The translations under genes were made by a program, and so were the position numbers. A DNA stretch of 12,442 nt from Micromonosporaceae bacterium (lineage in GTDB: Bacteria > Actinomycetota > Actinomycetes > Mycobacteriales > Micromonosporaceae), in assembly GCA_019689695.1 (NCBI GenBank), contig JADGHA010000076.1, positions 1 to 12,442 of the forward strand, written 5' to 3'. Position 1 is the stretch's first letter, and each line of letters opens with the position of its first letter. Positions 1 to 6,245 of the stretch are shown here, piece by piece. The notes below the pieces were generated by a model, which was not told where the DNA came from, searched no databases, and saw only the letters and a program-made list of their open reading frames with translations.

Positions 1-352
1 GTGGCTGTGAGATGAGGATAACATCCACGTCCGCGGCCGGTCCCGGCGACCGGGCCGACACCGTGACCGTGGGCGCCGGACTACTCACCAGGTCCAGGAA
101 GGGCGAGTCGATGTCATCCAGCGGATCCGCCCGTCGCGCTGGCCGCGCGGCCGTGCCACCCGTACGCGGCCGGGCTGGCTGCGGCGGTTGGAAGACGGCG
201 ACTGGTCCGTCGGCGGCCGCGGCGAGGTGATCGTCGCCCACCGCCGGATCGTCCGGTGACTCGACGTGGTTCTCGGGATGCCCAGTGTGATTACCCGGTT
301 CGGCCGACCTGCCGGCCGGGCGGGGGACGCTCGGCGGGCTGGAGCCCGTCAT
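1..352 (-). CDS. Proline-rich protein of the conjugation-like module (N-terminal part, runs off left edge)
   Basis: An open frame with no stop runs from an ATG at 352 to the left edge, giving 117 codons. The ATG overlaps the stop of the preceding membrane gene as ATGA, and a GAGGAG Shine-Dalgarno sequence lies 6 nt upstream inside that gene, so translation is probably coupled. The visible part is hydrophilic, rich in Pro, Ala, Arg and Asp, and has no membrane segment or recognisable domain. It becomes more ordered near the edge (DDIDSPFLDL, then VDVILISQ). Codons keep strong G/C third positions, which supports real coding. In related modules the gene after the TcpE-like protein often encodes a VirB4/TcpF-like ATPase, but no Walker motif is visible here, so the function is unassigned. 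I am fairly sure it is coding and unsure what it does. Confidence 0.65.
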   Translation of the reverse strand, partial: MTGSSPPSVPRPAGRSAEPGNHTGHPENHVESPDDPAVGDDHLAAAADGPVAVFQPPQPARPRTGGTAARPARRADPLDDIDSPFLDLVSSPAPTVTVSARSPGPAADVDVILISQP

Positions 353-711
353 ACCAGCTCCTCGCGGACGCGGATCCGGGTCGCCACCAAGCGCGGGTCA
401 CGCTGCTCGGCAGCAGGCTCGCGGCTGCGCCGCCAGTCGGTGAGGGCGGTACGGATGACCTTGCGTGCCGGCCGGTCCGGGTCGACGTGCCGGAAGACGA
501 ACGAGGTGGTGACCATCGCCAGGGCGATCTCCCAGGCCGGGAAGAGGGAGATGTCGAACGTGAACAGCCAGTGGACGAACATGAACACCGGTACGAGGAG
601 CAGGAACAGGCCGTACTGCGCGTACGGCAGGTGCACCGGCAAGGTGTATCCGGGCGGGCCGAGGTAGACCAGGCGGGCCCGGTAGATGTCGTCGTCCGTC
701 CGCAGCCGCAT
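349..711 (-). CDS. TcpE-like two-helix membrane protein (conjugation / T4SS-like)
   Basis: A 120-aa protein whose start is an ATG with GGAG about 8 nt upstream. It lies 15 nt after the pilin-like gene. Residues 1-32 form a basic, aromatic N-terminus with a TLPVHLPYAQ stretch, followed by membrane helices at about 33-50 and 56-73. The C-terminal tail is strongly charged, with an HVDPDRPARK stretch, and probably cytoplasmic. Size, two central helices and the 'LP.p....qy' entry to helix 1 resemble the TcpE/PrgI-like small membrane proteins that sit beside the VirB4-type ATPase in Gram-positive conjugation systems. The resemblance is by pattern, not a database match. The small two-helix neighbour upstream and the ATGA-coupled gene downstream fit a transfer-channel operon. 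It could instead be an uncharacterised lineage-specific membrane protein. Confidence 0.7.
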   Translation of the reverse strand: MRLRTDDDIYRARLVYLGPPGYTLPVHLPYAQYGLFLLLVPVFMFVHWLFTFDISLFPAWEIALAMVTTSFVFRHVDPDRPARKVIRTALTDWRRSREPAAEQRDPRLVATRIRVREELV

Positions 712-726
712 GCCCTACTCCGCGAC

Positions 727-1035
727 CTACTGGAAGATCAGATCGATGAGGTACTCGCCGACGAAGAACAGGGTGGCCGCGCCGGCGATGAAGGCAAGCC
801 CGACGATGGCGATCGCGGAGCTGGTGAGCACCTTGGAGATCTCGCCTTTGCTGGCCCGGCCGATGAAGATGACGCCGAGCAGGGCGAGCAGGATCGGGGC
901 GATCTTGCTGGCGAAGAACGAGACGACACTCTCGGTGTCGATGCCCTTCGGCTGCGGCGCCGGTGCTTGGGCGAGCACGTCCGGGGCATGTGTGGTGGTG
1001 GACCACACCGCCTGGGCGAGCTCTATGGCGATCAT
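727..1035 (-). CDS. Small two-helix membrane protein, VirB2/TrbC- or TcpD-like pilin candidate
   Basis: I chose the ATG at 1035 (102 aa) because a near-perfect GGGGAGG lies 8 nt upstream (1044-1050). A longer in-frame reading to 1263 has no such site and adds unconvincing sequence. Residues 1-36 are a mildly hydrophobic start and a Pro/Ala linker (APAPQP). Two hydrophobic helices follow at about 40-59 and 71-98, separated by a short charged turn (RASKGEISK). This hairpin layout matches VirB2/TrbC-type pilins and TcpD-like proteins of conjugation channels. The N-terminus is not a clear Sec signal with a cleavage site, which weakens the pilin reading. It is the first gene of the minus-strand cluster and therefore the one whose leader should carry the promoter. 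Confidence 0.65.
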   Translation of the reverse strand: MIAIELAQAVWSTTTHAPDVLAQAPAPQPKGIDTESVVSFFASKIAPILLALLGVIFIGRASKGEISKVLTSSAIAIVGLAFIAGAATLFFVGEYLIDLIFQ

Positions 1036-1363
1036 CGGAAAAACCTCCCCGGTGACGCGGCCTCCCTCAGCCGCGGCACTCCACTTGCCAAGTCTTCCCG
1101 AAACACGGGCCGACGGCGGGTAGCCGTTGACCGGGTGTTTCGTGTCGACCGCCCGCGGTGAGCAGTCTCGGGCCTTTTGCCCACTTTTGGACGTGTTACC
1201 GGGCGCTCCTTCGCGTCGTGTCAGGTAATCCCAGAGCGTACGGTCAGGCACCCTTTCGAACAAGCTACGTAGACCGGGGTCCGCTGGGCATTTTTCCGTT
1301 GGCTGCCAACCAGGGGGACCGGTGCCAGGTCGCGGCTGGTCCGGCGTGGGCTACCGTCGCAGC
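1036..1363. promoter_or_regulatory. Divergent intergenic region between the T4SS-like cluster and folP
   Basis: This 328-nt stretch has no credible gene and must hold the promoters of both flanking operons. Visible structure includes an 11-bp palindrome at 1083-1093 (ACTTG c CAAGT). A CGAAACAC/GTGTTTCG inverted repeat (1099-1106 and 1135-1142) encloses a smaller ACGGC/GCCGT hairpin (1113-1117 and 1123-1127). A 13-bp palindrome GTTGGCTGCCAAC lies at 1298-1310. The first two lie in the probable 5' leader of the minus-strand cluster, while the last is upstream of folP. A TACGGT hexamer at 1239-1244 is another possible -10. No tRNA gene or integrase site was seen. Confidence 0.4.
1352..1357 (+). 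promoter_or_regulatory. -10 element TACCGT of a probable leaderless folP promoter
   Basis: TACCGT fits the actinobacterial -10 consensus TANNNT and ends 6 nt before the GTG at 1364, so transcription would start at or next to the start codon. There is no convincing Shine-Dalgarno sequence before that GTG. A good -35 hexamer is not evident. The same hexamer with the same 6-nt spacing precedes the permease at 7220. Confidence 0.5.
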
Positions 1364-2218
1364 GTGAGCGACTTCGTCGTGGCGGACGCGGTGCCGCCGG
1401 TGGTCATGGGTGTCCTCAACGTCACCCCTGACTCCTTTTCCGACGGCGGTCGGTACACGACGCTGAGCGAAGCGGTCGCGCATGGGGTACGGATGTGTGC
1501 CGAGGGCGCCGCGCTGGTCGATGTGGGCGGCGAGTCCACCCGGCCGGGCGCCGAGCGGGTCGACGCGGAGACCGAGCAGGCCCGGGTGCTGCCGGTGATC
1601 CGGGAGCTGGCGTCGGCCGGAGTGCCGATGAGCATCGACACCACCCGGGCCGCGGTCGCAGCGGCCGCCCTGGAGGCCGGGGTGGCGGTGGTGAACGACG
1701 TCTCCGGCGGGCTCGCCGACCCGGCCATGACGAAGGTGGTCGCCGAGGCGGGGTGCCCGTACGTGCTCATGCACTGGCGGGGCCACTCTCGCCGGATGGC
1801 CGAGCTGGCCACGTACCGCGATGTCGTCACCGAGGTCCGGGACGAGCTGGCCGCGCGGGTGGACGAGGCGCTCGCGGCAGGGGTCGCCGCCGACAAGATC
1901 ATCATTGACCCGGGCCTCGGCTTCGCCAAGACCGCCGAGCACAACTGGGAGCTGACCCGCCGGCTGGCCGAGATCCAGGCGCTGGGCTACCCGGTGCTCT
2001 TCGGCGCCAGCCGCAAGTCGTACCTGGGCCGGCTGCTCGCCTCGCCCGACGGCGAGCCGCGCGCGGTGCACGAGCGGGAGGCGGCCACGATCGCCACCAG
2101 CGTGCTGGCGGTGGCGGCCGGTGTCTGGGGGGTAAGGGTGCACCAGGTGCGGGACACCGTCGACGCGATCGCCGTCTGGCGGGCCTCCGGGTCGCCGAGG
2201 CTGGCGGCGCATGACTGA
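1364..2218 (+). CDS. folP: Dihydropteroate synthase
   Basis: Condenses 6-hydroxymethyl-dihydropterin diphosphate with p-aminobenzoate to give dihydropteroate in cytosolic folate synthesis. This is the sulfonamide target. The 284-aa product has the full TIM-barrel motif set: GVLNVTPDSFSDGG at about 16-29, DVGGESTRPGA, SIDTTRA, NDVSGG, the actinobacterial LMHWRGH form of the LMHMRG loop, IIIDPGLGFAK, and the GASRKSYLG loop that binds the pterin and pyrophosphate. I prefer the GTG at 1364 to the GTG at 1322 because of the TACCGT element 6 nt before it and because the upstream 14 codons are not family-like. It overlaps folB by 8 nt and starts the folate operon. No folE is next to it in this window, although folE often precedes folP in actinomycetes. 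Confidence 0.95.
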   Translation: MSDFVVADAVPPVVMGVLNVTPDSFSDGGRYTTLSEAVAHGVRMCAEGAALVDVGGESTRPGAERVDAETEQARVLPVIRELASAGVPMSIDTTRAAVAAAALEAGVAVVNDVSGGLADPAMTKVVAEAGCPYVLMHWRGHSRRMAELATYRDVVTEVRDELAARVDEALAAGVAADKIIIDPGLGFAKTAEHNWELTRRLAEIQALGYPVLFGASRKSYLGRLLASPDGEPRAVHEREAATIATSVLAVAAGVWGVRVHQVRDTVDAIAVWRASGSPRLAAHD

Positions 2219-2621
2219 CCGGATCTCGTTGACCGGGCTGCGGGTGCGGGGCCGGCACGGGGTGTACGACTTCGAGCGCGCCCAGGGGCAGGACTTCCTG
2301 GTCGACGTGGTGCTCGAGCTGGACTTGTCCACCGCGGCCGGCACGGACCAGGTGGCCGACACCGTGGACTACGGAAAGCTGGCCGAGCGGCTGGTCGAGG
2401 TGGTCGGCGGCGAGCCGGTGAACCTCATCGAGACCCTCGCCGATCGGCTGGTCACGGTCTGCCTGGCCGATCCGCGGGTGGCCGCGGCCACCGTCACCGT
2501 CCACAAGCCACAGGCCCCGATCCCGCATGAGTTCACCGACGTCGCGGTCACCCTCCGCCGCTCCCGGGGCGATGCGGCCGGCCCGCCCGTCTCCGCCACA
2601 GCCGCAGTGGAGGATGCATGA
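2211..2621 (+). CDS. folB: Dihydroneopterin aldolase
   Basis: Cleaves 7,8-dihydroneopterin to 6-hydroxymethyl-7,8-dihydropterin and glycolaldehyde, the step before FolK. The 136-aa protein shows the GRHGVYDFER entry with the catalytic glutamate (about Glu22), the GQDFLVDVVLELD strand, VDYGKLAE with the conserved tyrosine, the LIETLADRL helix, and VHKPQAPIPHEF with the catalytic lysine. The ATG lies inside the end of folP (8-nt overlap) and the stop overlaps the folK start as ATGA, so the three are almost certainly translated together. The last 20 residues (Gly/Ala/Pro-rich) extend beyond the usual ~120-aa domain and look unstructured. Confidence 0.94.
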   Translation: MTDRISLTGLRVRGRHGVYDFERAQGQDFLVDVVLELDLSTAAGTDQVADTVDYGKLAERLVEVVGGEPVNLIETLADRLVTVCLADPRVAAATVTVHKPQAPIPHEFTDVAVTLRRSRGDAAGPPVSATAAVEDA

Positions 2622-3142
2622 CCCGCGCAGTCCTGAGCCTGGGCAGCAACCTGGGCGACCGGCTGGCCAACCTGCGCAGCGCCGTGGCAGGGCTGGGCGA
2701 CGTGGTGGTCGCGGTGTCGGGAGTGTACGAGACGGCCCCGTGGGGTGACCCGGACCAGCCTGCGTACCTCAACGCCGCGGTGGTGGCCGTGGACCCCGAC
2801 GCCGGGCCGCGCGACTGGCTGGCCCGGGCACGGGCCCTGGAGAACGCCGCCGGCCGGACCCGAGACCCGCGGCGCCCGCTGGGCCCGCGCACCCTCGACG
2901 TCGACGTGATCGCGGTGTGGACCGACGCCGGGGAGCCGGTCCGCTCCGACGACCCCGAGCTGACCCTGCCCCACCCGCGTGCCCACCTGCGGGCGTTCGT
3001 CCTGCGCCCGTGGATCGACATCGACCCGTACGGGCAGCTGCCCGGGCACGGCCCACTGTCGGATCTGCTGAGAGCGGAACCGGTAGCCGGCGACCTCGCC
3101 GGAGTCCGTGCCCGCCCCGAGCTGAGGTTAGAGTCGGGGTAA
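2618..3142 (+). CDS. folK: 6-hydroxymethyl-7,8-dihydropterin pyrophosphokinase
   Basis: Transfers pyrophosphate from ATP to 6-hydroxymethyl-dihydropterin, making the FolP substrate. The 174-aa protein has the HPPK signature set: LSLGSNLGDR at 6-15, YETAPWG with QPAYLNAAV (pterin-binding loop region), GPRTLDVDVIAV carrying the two Mg-binding aspartates of the DxD motif, and LPHPRAHLRAFVLRPW. The ATG overlaps the folB stop by 4 nt. The TAA stop shares its last A with the ATG of the DUF3180 gene (TAATG). No catalytic residue appears to be missing. Confidence 0.95.
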   Translation: MTRAVLSLGSNLGDRLANLRSAVAGLGDVVVAVSGVYETAPWGDPDQPAYLNAAVVAVDPDAGPRDWLARARALENAAGRTRDPRRPLGPRTLDVDVIAVWTDAGEPVRSDDPELTLPHPRAHLRAFVLRPWIDIDPYGQLPGHGPLSDLLRAEPVAGDLAGVRARPELRLESG

Positions 3143-3687
3143 TGGACCAGTTGCCCGAGCGGTCACGCAGGCGGACCGAAGAGCCGGGAGCGCAGCCGCC
3201 ACGCATGGGGCCGACCAGCCTGGCTACCCTGGCCGTCGCCGGCCTGGCCGCGGCGGCCCTGGCCTGGCTGCTGATCAGCGGCTTCTACGGCGACTTCCCG
3301 TCGCTGTCCTTCCTACCCGCGGCGATCCTGCTCGCACTGACCGTGCTGGAGGGGTTCCTCGCGGTCAACACCAAGGCGCGCATCGAACGTCGGCCTGGGC
3401 ACGACCCGGTGGACCCGCTCGCCGCCGCCCGGTACGTCGTGCTGGCCAAGGCGTCCTCGCTGGCCGGCGCCATCTTCGCCGGCTTCTACGCCGGAGTGCT
3501 GGTCTGGCTGCTGGTGGAGCGGACCAGGGCGGAGGCCACCTCGGCCATCTCGCACGACATCCCGCGGGCCATCGCCGGGTTGGTCGCCTCGCTCGCCCTG
3601 GTGGCGGCGGCGCTGTGGCTGGAGCGGTCGTGCCGGGTGCCCAAGCGCCCGGAGGACCAGACGAACGGCGAGGGCGGCCAGGAATAG
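3142..3687 (+). CDS. DUF3180-family four-helix membrane protein
   Basis: A 181-aa integral membrane protein that follows folK in a TAATG overlap, as DUF3180 genes do in many actinomycetes. After a basic, Pro-rich N-terminus (1-22) come helices at about 26-45, 52-74, 103-125 and 143-163, and a hydrophilic Lys/Glu-rich tail. The loop before helix 3 reads DPLAAARYVVLAKASS, the most recognisable family stretch (Pro-Leu-x-Ala-Ala-Arg then Leu-Ala-Lys-Ala). An alternative start exists at Met22, just before helix 1, but the tight overlap favours the upstream one. The family has no assigned biochemical role that I know of. Co-translation with folate genes suggests, but does not prove, a link to that pathway. 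Confidence 0.85.
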   Translation: MDQLPERSRRRTEEPGAQPPRMGPTSLATLAVAGLAAAALAWLLISGFYGDFPSLSFLPAAILLALTVLEGFLAVNTKARIERRPGHDPVDPLAAARYVVLAKASSLAGAIFAGFYAGVLVWLLVERTRAEATSAISHDIPRAIAGLVASLALVAAALWLERSCRVPKRPEDQTNGEGGQE

Positions 3688-3724
3688 GTCGAGGTCGGGG
3701 CTGGAGCGCCGGCCGATCCCCGGG

Positions 3725-3730
3725 TAGGTT
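3725..3730 (+). promoter_or_regulatory. Possible -10 element TAGGTT upstream of the orphan permease
   Basis: TAGGTT fits TANNNT and lies 5 nt before a GTG and 8 nt before an ATG (GTGATG at 3736-3741). Transcription from here would give the permease gene a leader of roughly 85 nt. It would also expose a 56-codon frame (3736-3906) overlapping the permease start out of frame. No good -35 is seen. Confidence 0.3.
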
Positions 3731-3823
3731 GCCTCGTGATGACTGGCGGCGCTACCGGCCCGGGAACAGCCGACGCCGCGGGTATTCGGGGTGGGCGGGA
3801 GGACACAGGAGAGGCGCGAGGCG

Positions 3824-5185
3824 ATGGCGTACGACGAGCCCACCTTCCGGTGGCGCGACTCCGAGCGCAGCGATTCGGTGGGGTTGCGGGACGATCGCTC
3901 CCGTAACGACACGGGGTTCCGGCTGGAGCCCGATTTCCGCCGGTCGACCTCGCCACGGGCCAGCAGCTACCCGGCCAACGAGTACGGCGATCCCGACCTG
4001 GATGACGGCCGCTCCGCCACTGGGCGGAATGTCCCACTTGGCGACGTCTTCGACGATCCGGAGCACGGCGACCCCGGCCGCGACCGGCTCACCGTGCATC
4101 TGGTCTGGGAGACCGTGCTGCTGGTCGCGGCGGCCGCCCTGGCCGTGCTGCTCTACCGGGAGAACTCCGACGTGCTGCGCGGCGCCCAGCTGGACAAGCT
4201 GCTGGTCCAGGCGACCGCGCTGGGGCTGCTCGCGCTCGGCGCCGGCGTCAGCCTGCGCGCCGGGGCGCCGAACCTGGCGCTCGGCCCGACGGCGGTGATC
4301 GCCGCGGTCTTCTTCGCACACGAGGGAGACCGAGGCGTGGTGCCCAGCACCGCGGTGGTGGCCGGCGCGGCGGCCGCCGCGGGTCTGGTCCTCGCCCTGT
4401 TCGTCGTCGGCCTGCACGTCCCCGCCTGGGCGGCCAGCCTGGGCGCCGCGCTCGGCGGGATCGTCTGGATTCAGCAGGTCGACGGACCGGTGCGAGTGAC
4501 CGGGCAGTTCGACCCGACCGACCACGCCTTCCCCCTCTTCGCCGCGTTCGCGGTGGCGGCCGCGCTCGGCGGCGCGCTCGGCGCGGTCAAGGGCGTGCGT
4601 CGCCTGATCGGCCGGTTCCGGCCGGTTTCCGACCCGGCCAAGTACCGCGGCGGCGTGGCCGCCGTGCTGACCACGCTCGCCGTCATGCTCTCGATGGTCC
4701 TGGCCGCGGTCGCCGGCGTGCTCTTCTCGGCCAGCAGCGGGCCGACCGTCACCGCCAGCCCCGGGCTCGAGCTGACCGGCCTGGCACTGGGAGCGGCTCT
4801 GCTCGGCGGCACCAGCGCGTACGGCCGGCGCGGCGGCGTCTTCGGCACCCTGCTCGCGGTCGTCCTGCTCACCCTGTTCATCCGCTACGACGACGTCCGC
4901 GGCTGGGACATCTCCCTGTTCGCCGTGGCCGCCGCGATGCTCGCCGGCGGCCTGGTCGTCACCCGCCTTGTCGAGGCGTACGGCCGTCCGCAGGCGACGG
5001 ATCTGGACGGCGGCCTGGACGAGGACGGCTGGGTGACCGCGTCGCCGAGCGGCCGCAGCGACCTGTCCGCCGGCTCCGGCTGGTCGTCGCGGCAGGATTC
5101 CTGGTCCTCGGCGCTGCCGGCGCAGCCGACCAACGGCCGCGGCGACGCCTGGGAGGAGGACCGCTGGGGCGCGCCGCCGCGCTAG
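3824..5185 (+). CDS. Orphan ABC permease, branched-chain/ribose type (BPD_transp_2), with long soluble tails
   Basis: A 453-aa membrane protein. The ATG at 3824 has AGGAGAGG 9 nt upstream. Residues 1 to about 85 are hydrophilic and rich in Arg, Asp and Ser. About 90-390 holds some eight or nine hydrophobic segments, and the last ~65 residues are again soluble and Gly/Ser/Trp-rich. The core follows the RbsC/LivH permease plan: an ALGLLALGAGVSLRAG segment near the front corresponds to the 'G.DLSVG' region, and LGGTSAYGRRGGVFGTLLAV near the end corresponds to the family's 'GGt...G.G...Gt..Ga' signature. No ATPase or binding protein of that type is in the window, so any partner must be encoded elsewhere or the protein has another role. 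The substrate is unknown. Confidence 0.75.
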   Translation: MAYDEPTFRWRDSERSDSVGLRDDRSRNDTGFRLEPDFRRSTSPRASSYPANEYGDPDLDDGRSATGRNVPLGDVFDDPEHGDPGRDRLTVHLVWETVLLVAAAALAVLLYRENSDVLRGAQLDKLLVQATALGLLALGAGVSLRAGAPNLALGPTAVIAAVFFAHEGDRGVVPSTAVVAGAAAAAGLVLALFVVGLHVPAWAASLGAALGGIVWIQQVDGPVRVTGQFDPTDHAFPLFAAFAVAAALGGALGAVKGVRRLIGRFRPVSDPAKYRGGVAAVLTTLAVMLSMVLAAVAGVLFSASSGPTVTASPGLELTGLALGAALLGGTSAYGRRGGVFGTLLAVVLLTLFIRYDDVRGWDISLFAVAAAMLAGGLVVTRLVEAYGRPQATDLDGGLDEDGWVTASPSGRSDLSAGSGWSSRQDSWSSALPAQPTNGRGDAWEEDRWGAPPR

Positions 5186-5194
5186 TGCCCGCGG

Positions 5195-5245
5195 GTCCGC
5201 ATCTCGCGCTCAATCGCCGTCCGCATCCCGGCGCCGCTCAATCGC
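5195..5245. repeat. Two-copy direct repeat, 23 and 27 nt
   Basis: Copy 1 (5195-5217) and copy 2 (5219-5245) share GTCCGCATC at the front and CGCTCAATCGC at the end. They differ by one T/C change and a 4-nt insertion in copy 2. They lie between the orphan permease stop and the promoter of the 96-aa gene. The role is unknown; they could be paired protein-binding sites or a slippage duplication. Confidence 0.6.
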
Positions 5246-5269
5246 GGGGTCGCGGTGCCGGCCGGCGGC

Positions 5270-5275
5270 TAGGCT
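5270..5275 (+). promoter_or_regulatory. -10 element TAGGCT of a probable leaderless promoter
   Basis: TAGGCT fits TANNNT and ends exactly 6 nt before the ATG at 5282. No Shine-Dalgarno sequence is present in those 6 nt, so a leaderless mRNA is the simplest reading. The -35 region is not recognisable. Confidence 0.5.
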
Positions 5276-5281
5276 GCCGGT

Positions 5282-5572
5282 ATGCATCCCGGCTTCGCCG
5301 AGCTGGACGCGCTGTCCACCGAGGAGCTGCGCCGTCGCGCGTTCGCGCTGGCCCGCGAGCGCCGCGACGTCGGCTTCTTCTGGTCCGTCCTGCGGCACCT
5401 GCCGCACGCCGACGACGCCGAGGAGCTGGACGGGTCGCTGGGCTCGTACGGGGCGTCCGTGGACGACGCCGTGGCGCTGTGGCGCGAGCTCACCGGCCAC
5501 GGGTATGGCGAGGCCGAGCCCCTGCTGCGGGCCGCATTCATCGATTACCTTCTCCATCGATCGCAGCGATGA
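5282..5572 (+). CDS. Conserved-looking small soluble protein of unknown function
   Basis: A 96-aa acidic, mostly helical protein with no membrane segment and no signal peptide. I do not recognise a family. Visible features are an N-terminal LSTEELRRRAFALARERRD helix, a WSVLRHLPHADDAEEL stretch, and a C-terminal FIDYLLHRSQR helix. The start is supported by the TAGGCT element placed 6 nt upstream. Its stop lies inside the left arm of a 9-bp inverted repeat that precedes the next gene. The helical heptad-like N-terminus may mediate protein contacts, which is only an inference. Codon use matches the neighbours. Confidence 0.7.
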   Translation: MHPGFAELDALSTEELRRRAFALARERRDVGFFWSVLRHLPHADDAEELDGSLGSYGASVDDAVALWRELTGHGYGEAEPLLRAAFIDYLLHRSQR

Positions 5573-5593
5573 TCGACCAGGTTTGATCATCGC
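5566..5593 (+). promoter_or_regulatory. 9-bp inverted repeat, possible operator over a -35 box
   Basis: GCGATGATC (5566-5574) and GATCATCGC (5585-5593) pair perfectly around a 10-nt centre. The right arm overlaps TTGATC (5583-5588), which with AAACAT (5605-5610, 16-nt spacing) could be the promoter of the next gene, starting transcription at or just before its ATG at 5616. No T-run follows, so an operator is as likely as a terminator. Confidence 0.4.
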
Positions 5594-5615
5594 CGCGGGC
5601 GGGAAAACATGCCGC

Positions 5616-6110
5616 ATGGCTGTTCTCACTCGTGGCCGCACCTCTACCACAAGTGCGGGTGTGCTGACCGCACTGGTTCTGGTCCTCGCGTTCGGCAACC
5701 CCGCGTACGTGGACTGGTCGCGGGACCACACCGACGCCAACACCGCCGGTGGCTGGTTCCTGCGGCTGCTGGCCTGGCCGGCCTGGAGCTTCGACTCGGA
5801 CGACCCGGTCCGGGACGTGCTGGCCCGCGACATCAAGGCGATCCTGGTGGTCGTCCTCGCCGCACTGTTCCTCGCCGCCCTCCCCGGTACCCAGCTCGCC
5901 CGGGCCCGGGGCACTCTCAGCCAGTTCTTCGCTGGCTGGTCGGCATACATCTTCGCCGGCGCGTTCGCCGGCTTCATCGCCGCCTTCATCCTGTCCAACC
6001 CGAGCCTGCTCGGCGCCTTCCAGGCCGCCGGCGCCGGTGCCGGGTACGGGCTGTTCACCGGTTGGATCGTCGGCATCGCGACACTAGGCGCCTACCGTAG
6101 CCGCCCGTGA
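5616..6110 (+). CDS. Four-helix membrane protein of unknown function
   Basis: A 164-aa integral membrane protein with a short basic N-terminus (LTRGRTS) and hydrophobic segments at about 14-28, 73-92, 104-127 and 138-160. The last two are Gly/Ala-rich (AGAFAGFIAAF; AGAGAGYGLFTG). The 45-residue segment between helices 1 and 2 is rich in Trp and Asp (DWSRDHTD, WPAWSFDSDDP) and should face the outside or form a re-entrant region. I do not recognise the family. The ATG at 5616 is preferred over out-of-frame ATG 5609 because only the former opens this membrane protein. No clear ribosome-binding site is present, consistent with a leaderless mRNA. The gene ends 23 nt before a strong hairpin. Confidence 0.7.
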   Translation: MAVLTRGRTSTTSAGVLTALVLVLAFGNPAYVDWSRDHTDANTAGGWFLRLLAWPAWSFDSDDPVRDVLARDIKAILVVVLAALFLAALPGTQLARARGTLSQFFAGWSAYIFAGAFAGFIAAFILSNPSLLGAFQAAGAGAGYGLFTGWIVGIATLGAYRSRP

Positions 6111-6133
6111 CGGACAATCTGGTCCCGAAAGAC

Positions 6134-6172
6134 CCGTGCGGCCGAGCGCCCTCCCCAGGCTCGGCCGCACGG
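6134..6172. terminator. Strong 14-bp hairpin between convergent genes, bidirectional terminator
   Basis: CCGTGCGGCCGAGC (6134-6147) and GCTCGGCCGCACGG (6159-6172) form a perfect 14-bp stem around an 11-nt loop. It lies 23 nt past the stop of the membrane gene and 73 nt past the stop of the convergent ATPase gene. There is no T-tract, as is common for actinomycete terminators. Confidence 0.8.
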
Positions 6173-6245
6173 CCGTGATTGCCCAGCCCGCCTTCGCGTC
6201 CCGCCGGTACTCCTCACCCGCCTGACAGCCCGCCCGGTGATCCGG

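Noticed and set aside
256..1161. 301-aa open frame on the plus strand
   Set aside because: It is antisense to the membrane-protein cluster. The minus-strand genes have ribosome-binding sites, coupling and membrane helices.
1036..1263. N-terminal extension of the pilin-like gene to 1263
   Set aside because: The internal ATG at 1035 has a strong GGGGAGG at 8 nt, and the extension lies over dyads and shows no protein-like character.
1036..1363. Integration (att) site or tRNA gene bordering the conjugation-like cluster
   Set aside because: No cloverleaf, integrase gene or direct repeat pair was found in the window.
1265..2362. 365-aa open frame on the minus strand
   Set aside because: It is antisense to folP and folB, with Arg/His/Pro-rich low-complexity content.
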